Source of the DNA: Cryomorphaceae bacterium
GTDB lineage: Bacteria > Bacteroidota > Bacteroidia > Flavobacteriales > Schleiferiaceae
Direction: 5' to 3'
Length of the DNA: 22,174 nt
Assembly: GCA_949547975.1 (NCBI GenBank)
Contig: CATITW010000099.1
Coordinates: 1-22,174, forward strand
The position numbers were made by a program, and so were the translations under genes. The notes beneath the pieces are model-generated. The model had not been told where the DNA came from and searched no databases. It saw only the letters and a list, made by a program, of their open reading frames with translations. Positions 14,119-22,174 of the stretch are shown one piece after another; position 1 is the stretch's first letter, and each line of letters opens with the position of its first letter.

Positions 14119-15471
14119 ATGTCAACTGCACTTCACGCCATCACTCCAGTGGATGGTCGCTATGCTTCAAAAACAGAAGCACTTTCTCAATATTTTTCAG
14201 AGTTCGCGCTCATCAAATACCGCGTACGCGTTGAAATAGAATACTTTATCGCCCTGTGCGAGAGCGAGCTTCCACAACTTGCGGGAGTAGACGCATCGAA
14301 CTTTGAACCCCTCCGTGATTTGTACCGCAACTTCTCAACAGAAGACGCGCAAAAAATCAAGGACATCGAAAAGGTGACCAACCACGATGTAAAAGCAGTG
14401 GAGTACTTTATCAAAGAGGCTTTCGAACGAATGAATTTGACGCAGTTTTCAGAATTCATTCACTTCGGCTTGACTTCTCAAGACATCAACAACACCTCTA
14501 TTCCTCTTTCCATCAAAGACGCATTAGAGCAACAAATCTATCCTGCCCTAGAAGGTCTGATCGAAGCGATCGACGCATCCGCTAAGGCGTGGTCACACAT
14601 TCCTCTTTTGGCACGTACGCATGGTCAGCCGGCATCACCAACCACCTTGGGTAAAGAGTTTGAAGTCTTCACAGCGCGCTTGAAAGGACAGCTTGCACAA
14701 CTCAAAGCCATCCCGCACAGTGCGAAGTTTGGCGGTGCAACGGGGAACTTTAATGCCCATGCAGTAGCATTCCCAGACCGCGAGTGGCACCAATGGGGCG
14801 ATAATTTTGTAGCCAACTACCTCGGCTTATCGAGAAGTTACCCGACCACTCAGATCGAGCACTACGATAATATGGCCGCGCAGTTCGACGCACTTAAACG
14901 CATCGACACCATTTTCATCGATTTCTGCCGCGACGTTTGGACGTATGTGAGCATGGATTACTTCAAGCAAAAAATCAAGGCCGGAGAAGTAGGTTCTTCT
15001 GCAATGCCGCATAAGGTCAACCCGATCGACTTTGAGAACGCGGAAGGCAACTTGGGCCTTGCAAATGCCCTCTTCGAGCATCTTTCTGCGAAGCTCCCTA
15101 TCTCCCGTTTGCAGCGTGATTTGACCGATTCTACGGTTTTGCGCAACGTGGGCGTGCCTTATGGACACTTGCTCATCGCCATCGCGAGCATGAACAAGGG
15201 TCTTGGTAAACTTTTGGTGAATGAAGCAAAGATTGCTAGTGACCTCGAGGCCAATTGGGCCGTGGTCGCTGAAGCCATCCAAAACATCCTCCGTCGCGAA
15301 GGATACCCAAAACCGTATGAAGCATTGAAAGCGCTTACACGAACGAACAGCGCCATCACAGCAGAAAGCATCTCCAAATTTATAACTACCTTAGAAGTAA
15401 ACGACAGCATCAAAGCCGAGCTCCGCAACATTACGCCGAGCAACTATATCGGACAGATGAGACACTCCTAA
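14119..15471 (+). CDS. purB: Adenylosuccinate lyase
   Basis: A 450-residue PurB, close to the E. coli length (456). It cleaves SAICAR to AICAR and adenylosuccinate to AMP, each releasing fumarate, in purine synthesis. The superfamily blocks are clear: HAITPVDGRYASKTE at the N-terminus, TSQDINNT (119-126), RTHGQPAS (166-173) and the signature loop GSSAMPHKVNP (292-302) with the catalytic serine. The sequence is of the E. coli-like long form rather than the Bacillus form. A downstream small gene begins 11 bases after the stop and is probably co-transcribed. Confidence 0.96.
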   Translation: MSTALHAITPVDGRYASKTEALSQYFSEFALIKYRVRVEIEYFIALCESELPQLAGVDASNFEPLRDLYRNFSTEDAQKIKDIEKVTNHDVKAVEYFIKEAFERMNLTQFSEFIHFGLTSQDINNTSIPLSIKDALEQQIYPALEGLIEAIDASAKAWSHIPLLARTHGQPASPTTLGKEFEVFTARLKGQLAQLKAIPHSAKFGGATGNFNAHAVAFPDREWHQWGDNFVANYLGLSRSYPTTQIEHYDNMAAQFDALKRIDTIFIDFCRDVWTYVSMDYFKQKIKAGEVGSSAMPHKVNPIDFENAEGNLGLANALFEHLSAKLPISRLQRDLTDSTVLRNVGVPYGHLLIAIASMNKGLGKLLVNEAKIASDLEANWAVVAEAIQNILRREGYPKPYEALKALTRTNSAITAESISKFITTLEVNDSIKAELRNITPSNYIGQMRHS

Positions 15472-15482
15472 CTTCTCAGACT

Positions 15483-15890
15483 ATGAAAAAGATCTTAAGT
15501 ATCGGAGCGGCTGTCCTTGGGGCAGCCGCTTTTTTTGGCTTCTACCAGTACTTCCGCACCCCGGAATCTGCACTAGAAGCAACACCCGAGGTCATTGTAA
15601 CCTCCGCTGAATTTGCTCAGGCGCTGCGCGCTGGAACCATAAAGACAGGCGACTTTGTCCAGCTTTCCGGTGAGGTTGTCGCCGCGGAATCCAGCAGTTT
15701 AGAGCTTCGTGGTGGTGTGCTCATCACACGTGCACAGGCGCAACAAAACACACCTTGGCCTGAAAGCGGAATGCATAGTTTCAAGTGCAAGTTTAATGGT
15801 GTGGAGGTCGATGAGTTCTTTGGCGATACCTTATACCGACTTAACGACGGTTTTCTTCTCGACGCGGCGAACTCTGAAGATTTGGACTAA
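15483..15890 (+). CDS. Small membrane-anchored protein with OB-fold (tRNA_anti-like) region
   Basis: A 135-residue protein. Residues 1-23 (MKKILSIGAAVLGAAAFFGF) form a signal anchor; no lipobox cysteine follows, so it is not a lipoprotein. Residues 38-128 contain GTIKTGDFVQLSGEVVAAES, SSLELRGGVLI and CKFNGVEV, a strand pattern resembling the small tRNA_anti-like OB-fold proteins seen in Bacteroidota envelopes. Their function is unknown and nucleic-acid binding should not be assumed for an exported protein. It follows purB by 11 bases. Its last 60 bases, coding for the C-terminal 19 residues, overlap the end of the convergent transporter gene. The family call is moderate; the gene itself is well supported by the anchor and spacing. 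Confidence 0.65.
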   Translation: MKKILSIGAAVLGAAAFFGFYQYFRTPESALEATPEVIVTSAEFAQALRAGTIKTGDFVQLSGEVVAAESSSLELRGGVLITRAQAQQNTPWPESGMHSFKCKFNGVEVDEFFGDTLYRLNDGFLLDAANSEDLD

Positions 15891-17120
15891 GCCCATCGCA
15901 AAGAATACGGTCAGCGCTAGAGCTGAATTTCTTAAATCGCCCGTGATTGCTTCGAGTAAACCGATGCTGAACATGCCCAAAGTGGTTGCCAATTTTTCCA
16001 TGACGTCGTAAAAACTAAAATACGTCGTTGGGTCGTCGGTGTCCGGTAACATCTTGCTGTAGGTAGATCTCGAAAGGCTCTGCACGGCTCCCATCACAAA
16101 TCCGAGGACGCCACCTACGATGTAAAATTGGCCAGGAGTTTGAACGAAATAGGCGCAAAAACACAGCACCATCCAAATCACGACCCCTATTTTGATGGCG
16201 TACAGGTTGGTAGTGCGCTCGCTCAGACGGGCAAATACGACGGAGCCGAGAATTGCTACGAATTGGATGATGAGAATGGTCATGATCAGTTGTGAAGATT
16301 CCAGGCCGAGCACTTTCGAGCCGAAAACTGCAGCGAGTAATATGATCGTCTGCATGCCCACGCTGTACCAGAAAAATCCACCCAAGAAAATCCTAAGCAT
16401 TTTATCCTTGCTAAACTCCTTCACCACTAAAATCAATTCCTCCCAGCTCTTCCAGAACAATTTTCCTTCGAAGTAATCCTTCACCTCGTCTTTCGGCAGT
16501 TTACGAATCGCCGGCAATCCGAAGCCTAGCCACCATACCCCCGTAATCAAAAAGGAAGCACGAGAGGCAACTCCAGCATCTGCAAATCCAAAAGTCGTCG
16601 GCATCTGCACCAGAACAAGGCACAAGATGAGCAATAATGCACTGCCGAAATAGCCTAACGAAAACCCACGTGCCGAGAGTCGATCCTGCTCCCGCTCACT
16701 GGCAATCACAGGAAGATAACTGTTGTAAAACACGATAGATCCGGTAAACCCAACACTCGCAAAATAGGCGAGGTACAGCCCGAGGTAAGGATTCTCTGCA
16801 GTCATGAGTCCCATCAAGGACGTACTGACGGCTCCCAGGATCATGAAAACCTGCATGAATATTTTTCTTCGTCCCGTGCGATCAGCCATAGCGGCGAGGT
16901 AAGGACTTAGAATACTAATGGTTAAAAACGACGCCGCAACGACATAAGAGTAGATGACCGTATTTTGCCACGTAGCTCCCAAAAACTCCACGGTATTGCC
17001 GTTTGCTTTGGTCATTTCTTCATAATAAATCGGAAAAAGAACCGTGGAGATGACCAGAGAGTAGACCGAATTGGCCCAATCATACATGGCCCAACCTCGT
17101 TGTGTAGCGTTAAATTTCAT
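15831..17120 (-). CDS. UMF1-family MFS transporter
   Basis: A 429-residue major facilitator protein. The N-terminus GWAMYDWANSVYSLVIST is the hallmark of the UMF1 (Atg22-like) group, and about 12 hydrophobic segments follow. The loop after the second segment reads MADRTGRRK, the MFS motif A. The second half includes FVMGAVQSLSRSTYSKMLP, another conserved UMF1 stretch. In bacteria the substrate is unknown; fungal Atg22 exports amino acids from the vacuole. The C-terminal tail is basic (RVRRVEKKTVVKSV) and is encoded in the 60 bases that overlap the convergent OB-fold gene. The ATG at 17118-17120 is the first possible start and fits the family. Confidence 0.9.
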   Translation of the reverse strand: MKFNATQRGWAMYDWANSVYSLVISTVLFPIYYEEMTKANGNTVEFLGATWQNTVIYSYVVAASFLTISILSPYLAAMADRTGRRKIFMQVFMILGAVSTSLMGLMTAENPYLGLYLAYFASVGFTGSIVFYNSYLPVIASEREQDRLSARGFSLGYFGSALLLILCLVLVQMPTTFGFADAGVASRASFLITGVWWLGFGLPAIRKLPKDEVKDYFEGKLFWKSWEELILVVKEFSKDKMLRIFLGGFFWYSVGMQTIILLAAVFGSKVLGLESSQLIMTILIIQFVAILGSVVFARLSERTTNLYAIKIGVVIWMVLCFCAYFVQTPGQFYIVGGVLGFVMGAVQSLSRSTYSKMLPDTDDPTTYFSFYDVMEKLATTLGMFSIGLLEAITGDLRNSALALTVFFAMGLVQIFRVRRVEKKTVVKSV

Positions 17121-17149
17121 GGGGTTAATTTACAATTTCTCCTCGGCAT

Positions 17150-17157
17150 TATATTTG
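17150..17157 (+). promoter_or_regulatory. -7 element for the secreted protein gene
   Basis: TATATTTG is a full TAnnTTTG match in the 68-base gap between the divergent MFS gene and the secreted protein gene, 31 bases before the latter's ATG. A matching -33 TTG is not evident. Confidence 0.5.
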
Positions 17158-17188
17158 ATATCTTGTGGTCATCTAACAATGAATCGAC

Positions 17189-18034
17189 ATGAAAAATTGG
17201 ATCCTTTCTTTGGTGTTCTTAGGAACGATTATGGGCGTGCAAGCACAGGACATGATCATCTTCAAGGACAAGACTATTGAAGAAGTTAAAATCGTAGAGG
17301 TTACTCCGGACTACATCAAATACCGTGAGTTCGAAGCACCAGCCGATGCGGTTACCTTCAGCGTAGAGCGCGACTACATCAAAAAATTAGTGTTTGAAAG
17401 TGGTCGTGTGATGGACATGAGTACGGAAATGATCAACGATAAACGCGTCTACGCAGGACAAAGAGATCGCGCCATCAAACTAGATGTTGCCGGTGTCAGT
17501 GGAAACTACACGTTCATCACCTACGAGCAAGCGATCGATCCAGGTTCCTCTTGGGAAGCAGGTATCATCTTTATCGGAGCGGGTTTTGAGTCCAACATTT
17601 GGAGCGAAGAAAACGCGATGGGTGCGGGCATTAATATGGGCTACAAGTTCAAAAGAGCACCCAACTTTTACATGCAACGCATGCGCTACGGACATATTCT
17701 ACGCGGCGCCTACATCAAGCCGAACATGTTTGTGAATATTTTCAACTACGACATGGTGGATTACGACCACCCACCAGATCCAGTAACCTTCACCTACCCT
17801 ACTACACGTGAATTTGCCGTTGCAGGTTCCTTACAACTAGACTTTGGTAACCAGCTGGTATTCTCCGACAGATTCCTAGTAGATTATGCAGTAGGTATCG
17901 GGTACGGCTTCACAACAAAAGATACTTGGAACCTGACCAATTATGGATTCAACGGTGGTTTTAGCGGTGACTCAGGCCTACCTTATACGTATAACTTCAC
18001 CCTACGTATTGGGTATTTGATGCCGAAGGACTAA
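17189..18034 (+). CDS. Secreted, probably outer-membrane, protein of unknown function
   Basis: A 281-residue protein with a clear Sec signal peptide (MKNWILSLVFLGTIMGVQAQ, cleavage probably after residue 18-20). The first mature part, DMIIFKDKTIEEVKIVEVTP and the following DYIKYREF, matches a short strand-rich pattern common in Bacteroidota exported proteins that give a cue like 'D-x-I-x-x-K-(D/N)-G-x-x'. The second half alternates short strands rich in aromatic and glycine residues (LQLDFGNQLVFSDRFLVDYA, YNFTLRIGYLMP) and ends shortly after an aromatic residue, as in small outer-membrane beta-barrels. No catalytic motif is seen. It stands alone, divergent from the MFS gene, with its own -7 motif and a terminator downstream. 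Confidence 0.75.
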   Translation: MKNWILSLVFLGTIMGVQAQDMIIFKDKTIEEVKIVEVTPDYIKYREFEAPADAVTFSVERDYIKKLVFESGRVMDMSTEMINDKRVYAGQRDRAIKLDVAGVSGNYTFITYEQAIDPGSSWEAGIIFIGAGFESNIWSEENAMGAGINMGYKFKRAPNFYMQRMRYGHILRGAYIKPNMFVNIFNYDMVDYDHPPDPVTFTYPTTREFAVAGSLQLDFGNQLVFSDRFLVDYAVGIGYGFTTKDTWNLTNYGFNGGFSGDSGLPYTYNFTLRIGYLMPKD

Positions 18035-18073
18035 CGGTTATTGCGCAGCATTATCAACGTTGCTCATCACACC

Positions 18074-18110
18074 AAGCCCCTGCTTTCTTTTGGAAGTGGG
18101 GGCTTTTTTT
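18074..18110 (+). terminator. Terminator after the secreted protein gene
   Basis: AAGCCCC at 18074-18080 pairs with GGGGCTT at 18099-18105 region; the stem is extended by an imperfect TGCTTTC/GGAAGTG arm, and a run of seven T follows (18104-18110). It lies 40 bases after the stop codon. Confidence 0.75.
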
Positions 18111-18152
18111 ATGGACCTCACTTCTACCACGCCTTTGCCTAACCATAGGGAC

Positions 18153-18186
18153 AAAAAAACCCGGTGCTTCGTTAAAAACACCGGGT
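18153..18186 (-). terminator. Terminator after the aconitase gene
   Basis: On the minus strand ACCCGGTG and CACCGGGT form a perfect eight-pair stem (18179-18186 with 18159-18166) around a 12-base loop, followed by a T-run at 18153-18159. It starts 30 bases past the aconitase stop. Together with the preceding feature it gives back-to-back terminators between convergent genes. Confidence 0.85.
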
Positions 18187-18215
18187 CTATATTCAAGTTC
18201 TGCTCAACGCTCTGC

Positions 18216-20486
18216 TTATTGTGCATTTTGCGTTTTGATCAAATTCAAGGCAGACCCTGCTTTGAACCATTCGATCTGTTGAGCATTGTATGTGTGGTTT
18301 AAAAGAACTGAGTCTTTGCTGCCGTCAGCGTGTACAACTTCTAGCGTAAGCTGCTTTCCAGGAGCAAAATCTGCAAGATCTACAAAGTTGAACGTGTCGT
18401 CTACTTTGATCAAGTCGTAGTCCGATTCGTTCGCGAAGGTTAGACCCAACATTCCTTGCTTTTTCAAGTTCGTCTCATGGATACGAGCGAATGACTTTAC
18501 TATCACCGCACGAACACCCAAATGACGTGGCTCCATTGCGGCATGCTCACGTGAAGAACCTTCTCCGTAGTTGTGATCACCTACCACGACAGTAGGTACA
18601 CCTGCTGCTTTGTAGGCACGTGCTACGTTTGGAACTTCGTCAACAGAACCGTCCAATTGGTTGGTTACTGCGTTCGTTTCCTCCGTGTAGGCATTGACCG
18701 CACCGATCAAACAGTTGTTCGAGATGTTATCCAAGTGACCGCGGTAACGCAACCATGGACCCGCCATAGAGATGTGATCTGTAGTACACTTGCCTAACGC
18801 TTTAATCAAAAGCTTTGCACCAGTGATATTCTGACCGTCCCATGGAGCAAATGGAGCAAGGAGCTGCAAGCGCTGAGAATCTTCAGCTACAACCACCTCT
18901 ACGCCCGAGCCGTCTTCTGCCGGAGCTTGGTATCCATTGTCCTCCACTGCAAATCCTGCAGAAGGCAATTCATGTCCTGTCGGCTCTGCCAAGCGAACTG
19001 CTTCACCGTTTTCATTAACGAGCGTGTCGGTTACTGGATTGAAATCTAGTTTTCCTGAAATCGCAATCGCCGCGACCATCTCTGGAGAGGTTACAAAGGC
19101 GTGTGTATTCGGGTTACCGTCAGCACGCTTCGCAAAGTTTCTATTGAATGAGTGAACGATCGAGTTTTTCTCTTGCTTTTCAGCACCTTCACGCGCCCAC
19201 TGACCGATACATGGTCCACAAGCATTCGTAAAGATTCGAGTTCCGTCCAGCTTATTGAAGGTATCCATCAAACCGTCACGTTCTGCTGTAAAGCGAACTT
19301 GCTCAGATCCTGGGTTGATCCCCAAGATGGCTTTTGGCTTGATGCCCTTGTCTACGGCGTCCGCAACGATAGAGGCAGCACGTGTCAAATCCTCGTACGA
19401 AGAGTTAGTACAAGAACCGATCAACGCCCATTCGATATCTGTCGGCCAGTTGTTCGCTGCCGCTTTTTCCTTCATTTCTGCTACCGGTGTAGCTAAATCC
19501 GGAGTAAACGGTCCATTCAAGTGCGGAGTCAATTCATCTAGATTGATCTCAATAACTTGGTCAAAGTACTGTTCTGGGTTCGCATATACCTCAGCGTCAC
19601 CAGTCAAGTGTTCCGCTACTTTATCCGCAGCATCTACTACATCCTGACGGCCTGTAGCCGCAAGGTAACGACGCATACTGTCATCGTAACCAAAGGTTGA
19701 AGTCGTTGCACCGATCTCCGCCCCCATGTTACAGATGGTACCTTTACCAGTGGCACTCATACTCTCAGCACCTTCGCCAAAGTATTCTACAATAGCACCT
19801 GTTCCTCCCTTTACGGTAAGGATGCCAGCCACTTTCAAAATCACATCTTTTGGAGCCGTCCAACCGTTTAAGCGGCCGGTAAGCTTCACGCCGATGAGTT
19901 TTGGGAATTTCAACTCCCAAGGCATTCCTGCCATCACGTCTACAGCATCTGCACCACCGACACCGATAGCAACCATACCGAGACCACCAGCATTCACTGT
20001 GTGGCTATCCGTACCGATCATCATACCTCCTGGGAAGGCATAGTTTTCTAGTACTACCTGGTGGATGATACCTGCTCCTGGCTTCCAGAAACCGATACCG
20101 TATTTATTACAAACTGAAGACAAGAAGTTAAATACTTCATTGTTCTTATTGATTCCTTCTTGGAGGTCTTTATCTGCACCGATACGTGCTTGGATCAGGT
20201 GATCAGCGTGTGCTGTTGAAGGCACTGCTACTTTATCCTTACCTGCTTGCATGAACTGCAACAATGCCATCTGTGCGGTTGCATCTTGCATCGCAACGCG
20301 ATCAGGTGCAAAGTCTACATAGCTTGCGCCGCGCTCGTGCGCTTGTGTTGCACCGCCTTCCCAAAGGTGGGCGTAAAGAATCTTTTCTGCTAGGGTGAGT
20401 GGCTTACCCACGGCAGCGCGTGCTGCTGCAATGCGCTCTGGGTAACGCTCATACACCTTGCGGATCATGTCAATATCAAACGTCAT
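18216..20486 (-). CDS. acn: Aconitate hydratase, mitochondrial-type aconitase
   Basis: A 756-residue aconitase interconverting citrate and isocitrate in the TCA cycle. The three cluster ligands for the [4Fe-4S] centre are Cys359 ([11 protein letters not shown]), Cys423 and Cys426 ([10 protein letters not shown]). Substrate-site blocks [13 protein letters not shown] (158-170) and the swivel-domain [15 protein letters not shown] (636-650, with the catalytic serine at 645 by alignment to the mammalian enzyme) are intact. Length and sequence blocks are those of mitochondrial aconitase rather than E. coli AcnA or AcnB, which is common in Bacteroidota. The start [19 protein letters not shown] fits the family. 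A strong terminator follows. The 168-base upstream region separates it from the T9SS cargo gene and should contain its promoter, but no full TAnnTTTG match was found there. Confidence 0.96.
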   Translation of the reverse strand: MTFDIDMIRKVYERYPERIAAARAAVGKPLTLAEKILYAHLWEGGATQAHERGASYVDFAPDRVAMQDATAQMALLQFMQAGKDKVAVPSTAHADHLIQARIGADKDLQEGINKNNEVFNFLSSVCNKYGIGFWKPGAGIIHQVVLENYAFPGGMMIGTDSHTVNAGGLGMVAIGVGGADAVDVMAGMPWELKFPKLIGVKLTGRLNGWTAPKDVILKVAGILTVKGGTGAIVEYFGEGAESMSATGKGTICNMGAEIGATTSTFGYDDSMRRYLAATGRQDVVDAADKVAEHLTGDAEVYANPEQYFDQVIEINLDELTPHLNGPFTPDLATPVAEMKEKAAANNWPTDIEWALIGSCTNSSYEDLTRAASIVADAVDKGIKPKAILGINPGSEQVRFTAERDGLMDTFNKLDGTRIFTNACGPCIGQWAREGAEKQEKNSIVHSFNRNFAKRADGNPNTHAFVTSPEMVAAIAISGKLDFNPVTDTLVNENGEAVRLAEPTGHELPSAGFAVEDNGYQAPAEDGSGVEVVVAEDSQRLQLLAPFAPWDGQNITGAKLLIKALGKCTTDHISMAGPWLRYRGHLDNISNNCLIGAVNAYTEETNAVTNQLDGSVDEVPNVARAYKAAGVPTVVVGDHNYGEGSSREHAAMEPRHLGVRAVIVKSFARIHETNLKKQGMLGLTFANESDYDLIKVDDTFNFVDLADFAPGKQLTLEVVHADGSKDSVLLNHTYNAQQIEWFKAGSALNLIKTQNAQ

Positions 20487-20654
20487 AAATTGATGGTTTT
20501 ATGCTATTAAGCGCCACGAATTTAATCAATTTATACCCTTCGTCCCAAGTGATTTTAGCTAAGATGCAATAGACCACACTGATGCTTGAAGGAAAATGAA
20601 ATTTAACCCTCAGCAGCTGCGATAATCCTAAAAATCAATGAATAAAAACGAGAA
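20487..20654. other. 168-base gap between aconitase and the T9SS cargo gene
   Basis: No reading frame worth reporting. It must contain the aconitase promoter, but I find no full TAnnTTTG on the minus strand; the closest A/T-rich stretch is around 20530-20537 (TATAAATTG-like on the minus strand). No convincing terminator for the T9SS cargo gene is seen. Confidence 0.5.
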
Positions 20655-21476
20655 TTACTGAATCCAGACTTTCACATTATGGTACCAGCGGTCTCCTTCT
20701 AAGCGGATAACATACATACCTGTCGCCCAGCTTGATGTGCCAAAGGCATGTGTTTTTGAGGCATCCCCACTCGCAAGCTGCTTCCCTGCGGCATCGTATA
20801 CTGAAACACCGACAGGAGCACCCGTGGTGATGGAAAGACGACCACTCTCCTGACGCACGTCGAGGTCCGAAAGCACAGTTTCCATAACATCAAGTAGCTC
20901 GAAAGCTGCCGTATGGGAGCTGTCTTTCACTGGATTAAAGCTCCAGTCTTTTATGGTAACGCTCTTCGCACTGTCCGCAACGTCCAAGCGTACCCAACCG
21001 TAGCAAGCAGAGTCATTTTTAACAATACGCAAACCAAGGTAACCGTCCGTCAAAGGACCCGCCCAGTTTGAGTTTGGATAAGCGACACCGTCTACACGAA
21101 ACGCCATGTACCCGACATCCGTCGTAGAACTTATGCCCGTAAACTCTGCATTCTCATCGATGGTCGTACCTGGTACTACACGCTCTACATAAGCAAAGCC
21201 GTTCAAACCTTCTCCCATAGCTAGGTTTCCTTCCAAACTATCTCCCGGTAAGAGCATTATAGAGGTCGTATTACCCAGCTGACCACCGTCAAGCACGTGC
21301 TCGATAGTAAAATCAACAATCGTATCACCGTCCAGATCCAATTCAAAAATACCGTCCACAATGGTCGTATCCTCAATGTCGGTGTATTGGTATTGTGCCT
21401 GTGCTGCAGTGCTGCCCAAAAGAGCCGCTGCTGCAGTCATATACTGCTTAACGCGTTGTGATTGTGTTGTACTCAT
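20655..21476 (-). CDS. Secreted protein with C-terminal T9SS type A-like sorting domain
   Basis: A 273-residue exported protein. Residues 1-27 form a signal peptide (MTAAAALLGSTAAQAQ core), with cleavage likely after AQA. The middle (about 28-190) is strand-rich, with DLDGDTIVDFTIEH, similar to the acidic short repeats of exported calcium-binding-like proteins, and GYLGLRIVKNDSACYGWVRL, a block seen in many Bacteroidota proteins of the same layout. The last 75 residues (SVYDAAGKQLASG, FGTSSWATGMYVIRL, KVWIQ) read as a type A sorting domain, so the protein should cross the outer membrane by the type IX system and be attached or released at the surface. Its own function is unknown. The ATG at 21476 lies four bases from a -7 motif, so a second Met (codon 13, 21440) is a possible start. 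Confidence 0.82.
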   Translation of the reverse strand: MSTTQSQRVKQYMTAAAALLGSTAAQAQYQYTDIEDTTIVDGIFELDLDGDTIVDFTIEHVLDGGQLGNTTSIMLLPGDSLEGNLAMGEGLNGFAYVERVVPGTTIDENAEFTGISSTTDVGYMAFRVDGVAYPNSNWAGPLTDGYLGLRIVKNDSACYGWVRLDVADSAKSVTIKDWSFNPVKDSSHTAAFELLDVMETVLSDLDVRQESGRLSITTGAPVGVSVYDAAGKQLASGDASKTHAFGTSSWATGMYVIRLEGDRWYHNVKVWIQ

Positions 21477-21480
21477 GCGG

Positions 21481-21488
21481 CAAATATA
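21481..21488 (-). promoter_or_regulatory. -7 element overlapping the start of the T9SS cargo gene
   Basis: The minus strand reads TATATTTG, a full TAnnTTTG match, in the 15-base gap after the sulfotransferase-like gene and four bases before the annotated ATG. A transcript from here would begin at or just after the ATG, so it implies a leaderless message or the use of the Met at codon 13. Confidence 0.45.
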
Positions 21489-21491
21489 ACT

Positions 21492-22174
21492 TTAAAAGCG
21501 TCGCAGTTCGGGTTCGACTACTGCTTTAACACTAGAAATATCGACAGGTAATGGTGTAAATTGTGAAAGCTGCCTAAGCGCTTCAGTTAATCGCTCGTGC
21601 ATAGTTCCCGAAGTTGCTGCAGCGATCAAATCATCAAAATACAGATCGATCAATACCGCATGTGGATCCATCTGAAGGAATGTGCTTGTACGTTTGTGCT
21701 CCTCTTCCCAGTCGCTCAACTCATTCCATCCTAAAGGTGCATGCTCGCTTCCTTTCAGGTGCCGCTGACTTTGCAACACTGCTGGCATCGGTCTATTCAT
21801 GCGGACAACTACCTTACTGCCTGTCGGCCAAGGCGCACGTACCAGAAGTGGCTCCACAATCTTTACGGCTTTTCCACGCTGATTTTCCAGCCATGCACTG
21901 TCAAAATCCCATTGCTTGATCTTCTCGTGCTCGAAATAGCCGCGGGCATTAAACGTATCCTTCGTCCTGACTCCATCGGTTACTGGAACGATCCCCACGG
22001 CCTCAAGCAAACGCATCGCAAGGGAGGTTCCACTTCTTGGTGGACCTGTGACGATATACAAAGGACGGCTATCAGAATGCGGTAACATTCGCTGCTGTAC
22101 CTGTTGCGCCGTTCGGGCTTCTTCGTTCATGCCCAGCTGCTTGAAAGCCACTACTAAAGCGCCATGCACCCAAG
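21492..22174 (-). CDS. C-terminal part of a TPR/sulfotransferase-like protein, 5' end outside window
   Basis: The open frame continues to the window edge, so this is the 3' part of a longer gene; a GTG at 22169 is not taken as the start. The first visible residues (WVHGALVVAFKQLGMNEEARTAQQ) look like the end of a tetratricopeptide repeat. From about residue 36 of the visible part, RPLYIVTGPPRSGTSLAMRL is the 5'-PSB P-loop of sulfotransferase-type enzymes, followed by RTKDTFNARGYFEHEKI and later VVVRMNRPMPAVLQSQR, the region where the 3'-phosphate of PAPS would be bound. Related bacterial proteins pair TPR and sulfotransferase-like domains and may be linked to an alkaline-phosphatase-type domain, but that part is not visible. 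Actual sulfotransfer is unproven. The stop is 15 bases before the T9SS cargo gene ATG. Confidence 0.78.
   Translation of the reverse strand, partial: WVHGALVVAFKQLGMNEEARTAQQVQQRMLPHSDSRPLYIVTGPPRSGTSLAMRLLEAVGIVPVTDGVRTKDTFNARGYFEHEKIKQWDFDSAWLENQRGKAVKIVEPLLVRAPWPTGSKVVVRMNRPMPAVLQSQRHLKGSEHAPLGWNELSDWEEEHKRTSTFLQMDPHAVLIDLYFDDLIAAATSGTMHERLTEALRQLSQFTPLPVDISSVKAVVEPELRRF

Noticed and set aside
20487..20654. Iron-responsive or riboswitch element upstream of aconitase
   Set aside because: No stable conserved hairpin or known riboswitch core was recognised in the gap.

Overview
The window reads as ordinary chromosomal DNA from a member of the Bacteroidota, most likely a marine-type Flavobacteriales relative. 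Evidence: lineage-restricted families (a DUF3822 protein next to rsmD, a DUF4293 membrane protein divergent from rho), a Rho factor with a long Asn/Arg-rich disordered insert, a secreted protein with a C-terminal type IX secretion sorting domain, and repeated matches to the Bacteroidota -7 promoter motif TAnnTTTG just upstream of genes. Coding density is very high, genes alternate strand in small groups, and several neighbours overlap. I see no tRNA, rRNA, CRISPR array, prophage, insertion sequence or clear genomic-island signature.

Layout, left to right. 1-1389: a partial PlsC-like acyltransferase and a CoA-type NUDIX hydrolase, both minus. 1410-3723: OxyR (+) convergent with a DASS/SLC13 anion symporter (-). 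3738-4307: RdgB/HAM1 (+), divergent from the symporter with only 14 bases between start codons. 4339-6285: a minus-strand operon of a pilin-like membrane-anchored protein, a DUF3822 protein and RsmD, with overlapping reading frames. 6331-8784: a plus-strand cluster of an SF1B RecD/Pif1-type helicase (TTG start), a small acyltransferase and a stand-alone HsdR N-terminal-like PD-(D/E)XK domain protein (GTG start). 8795-10983: DUF4293 (-) and rho (+) with a strong terminator. 11007-13518: an MsbA-type ABC exporter and TruA (-). 13555-15890: a YfcE-type phosphoesterase, PurB and a small OB-fold-like envelope protein (+). 15831-17120: a UMF1-family MFS transporter (-), overlapping the previous gene tail to tail. 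17189-18034: a secreted, probably outer-membrane, protein (+). 18216-22174: a minus-strand run of aconitase, a T9SS cargo protein and the C-terminal part of a TPR/sulfotransferase-like protein that leaves the window.

Together these are mostly housekeeping functions: nucleotide-pool sanitation (RdgB, NUDIX), purine synthesis (PurB), RNA modification (RsmD, TruA), transcription termination (Rho), the TCA cycle (aconitase), peroxide sensing (OxyR), lipid acylation and transport. I did not find a convincing new multi-gene system. The points most worth a second look are the Rho insert, the helicase/acyltransferase/nuclease-like cluster with non-ATG starts, the pilin-like/DUF3822/RsmD operon, the head-to-head promoters nested in coding sequence, and the possibly leaderless T9SS cargo gene.
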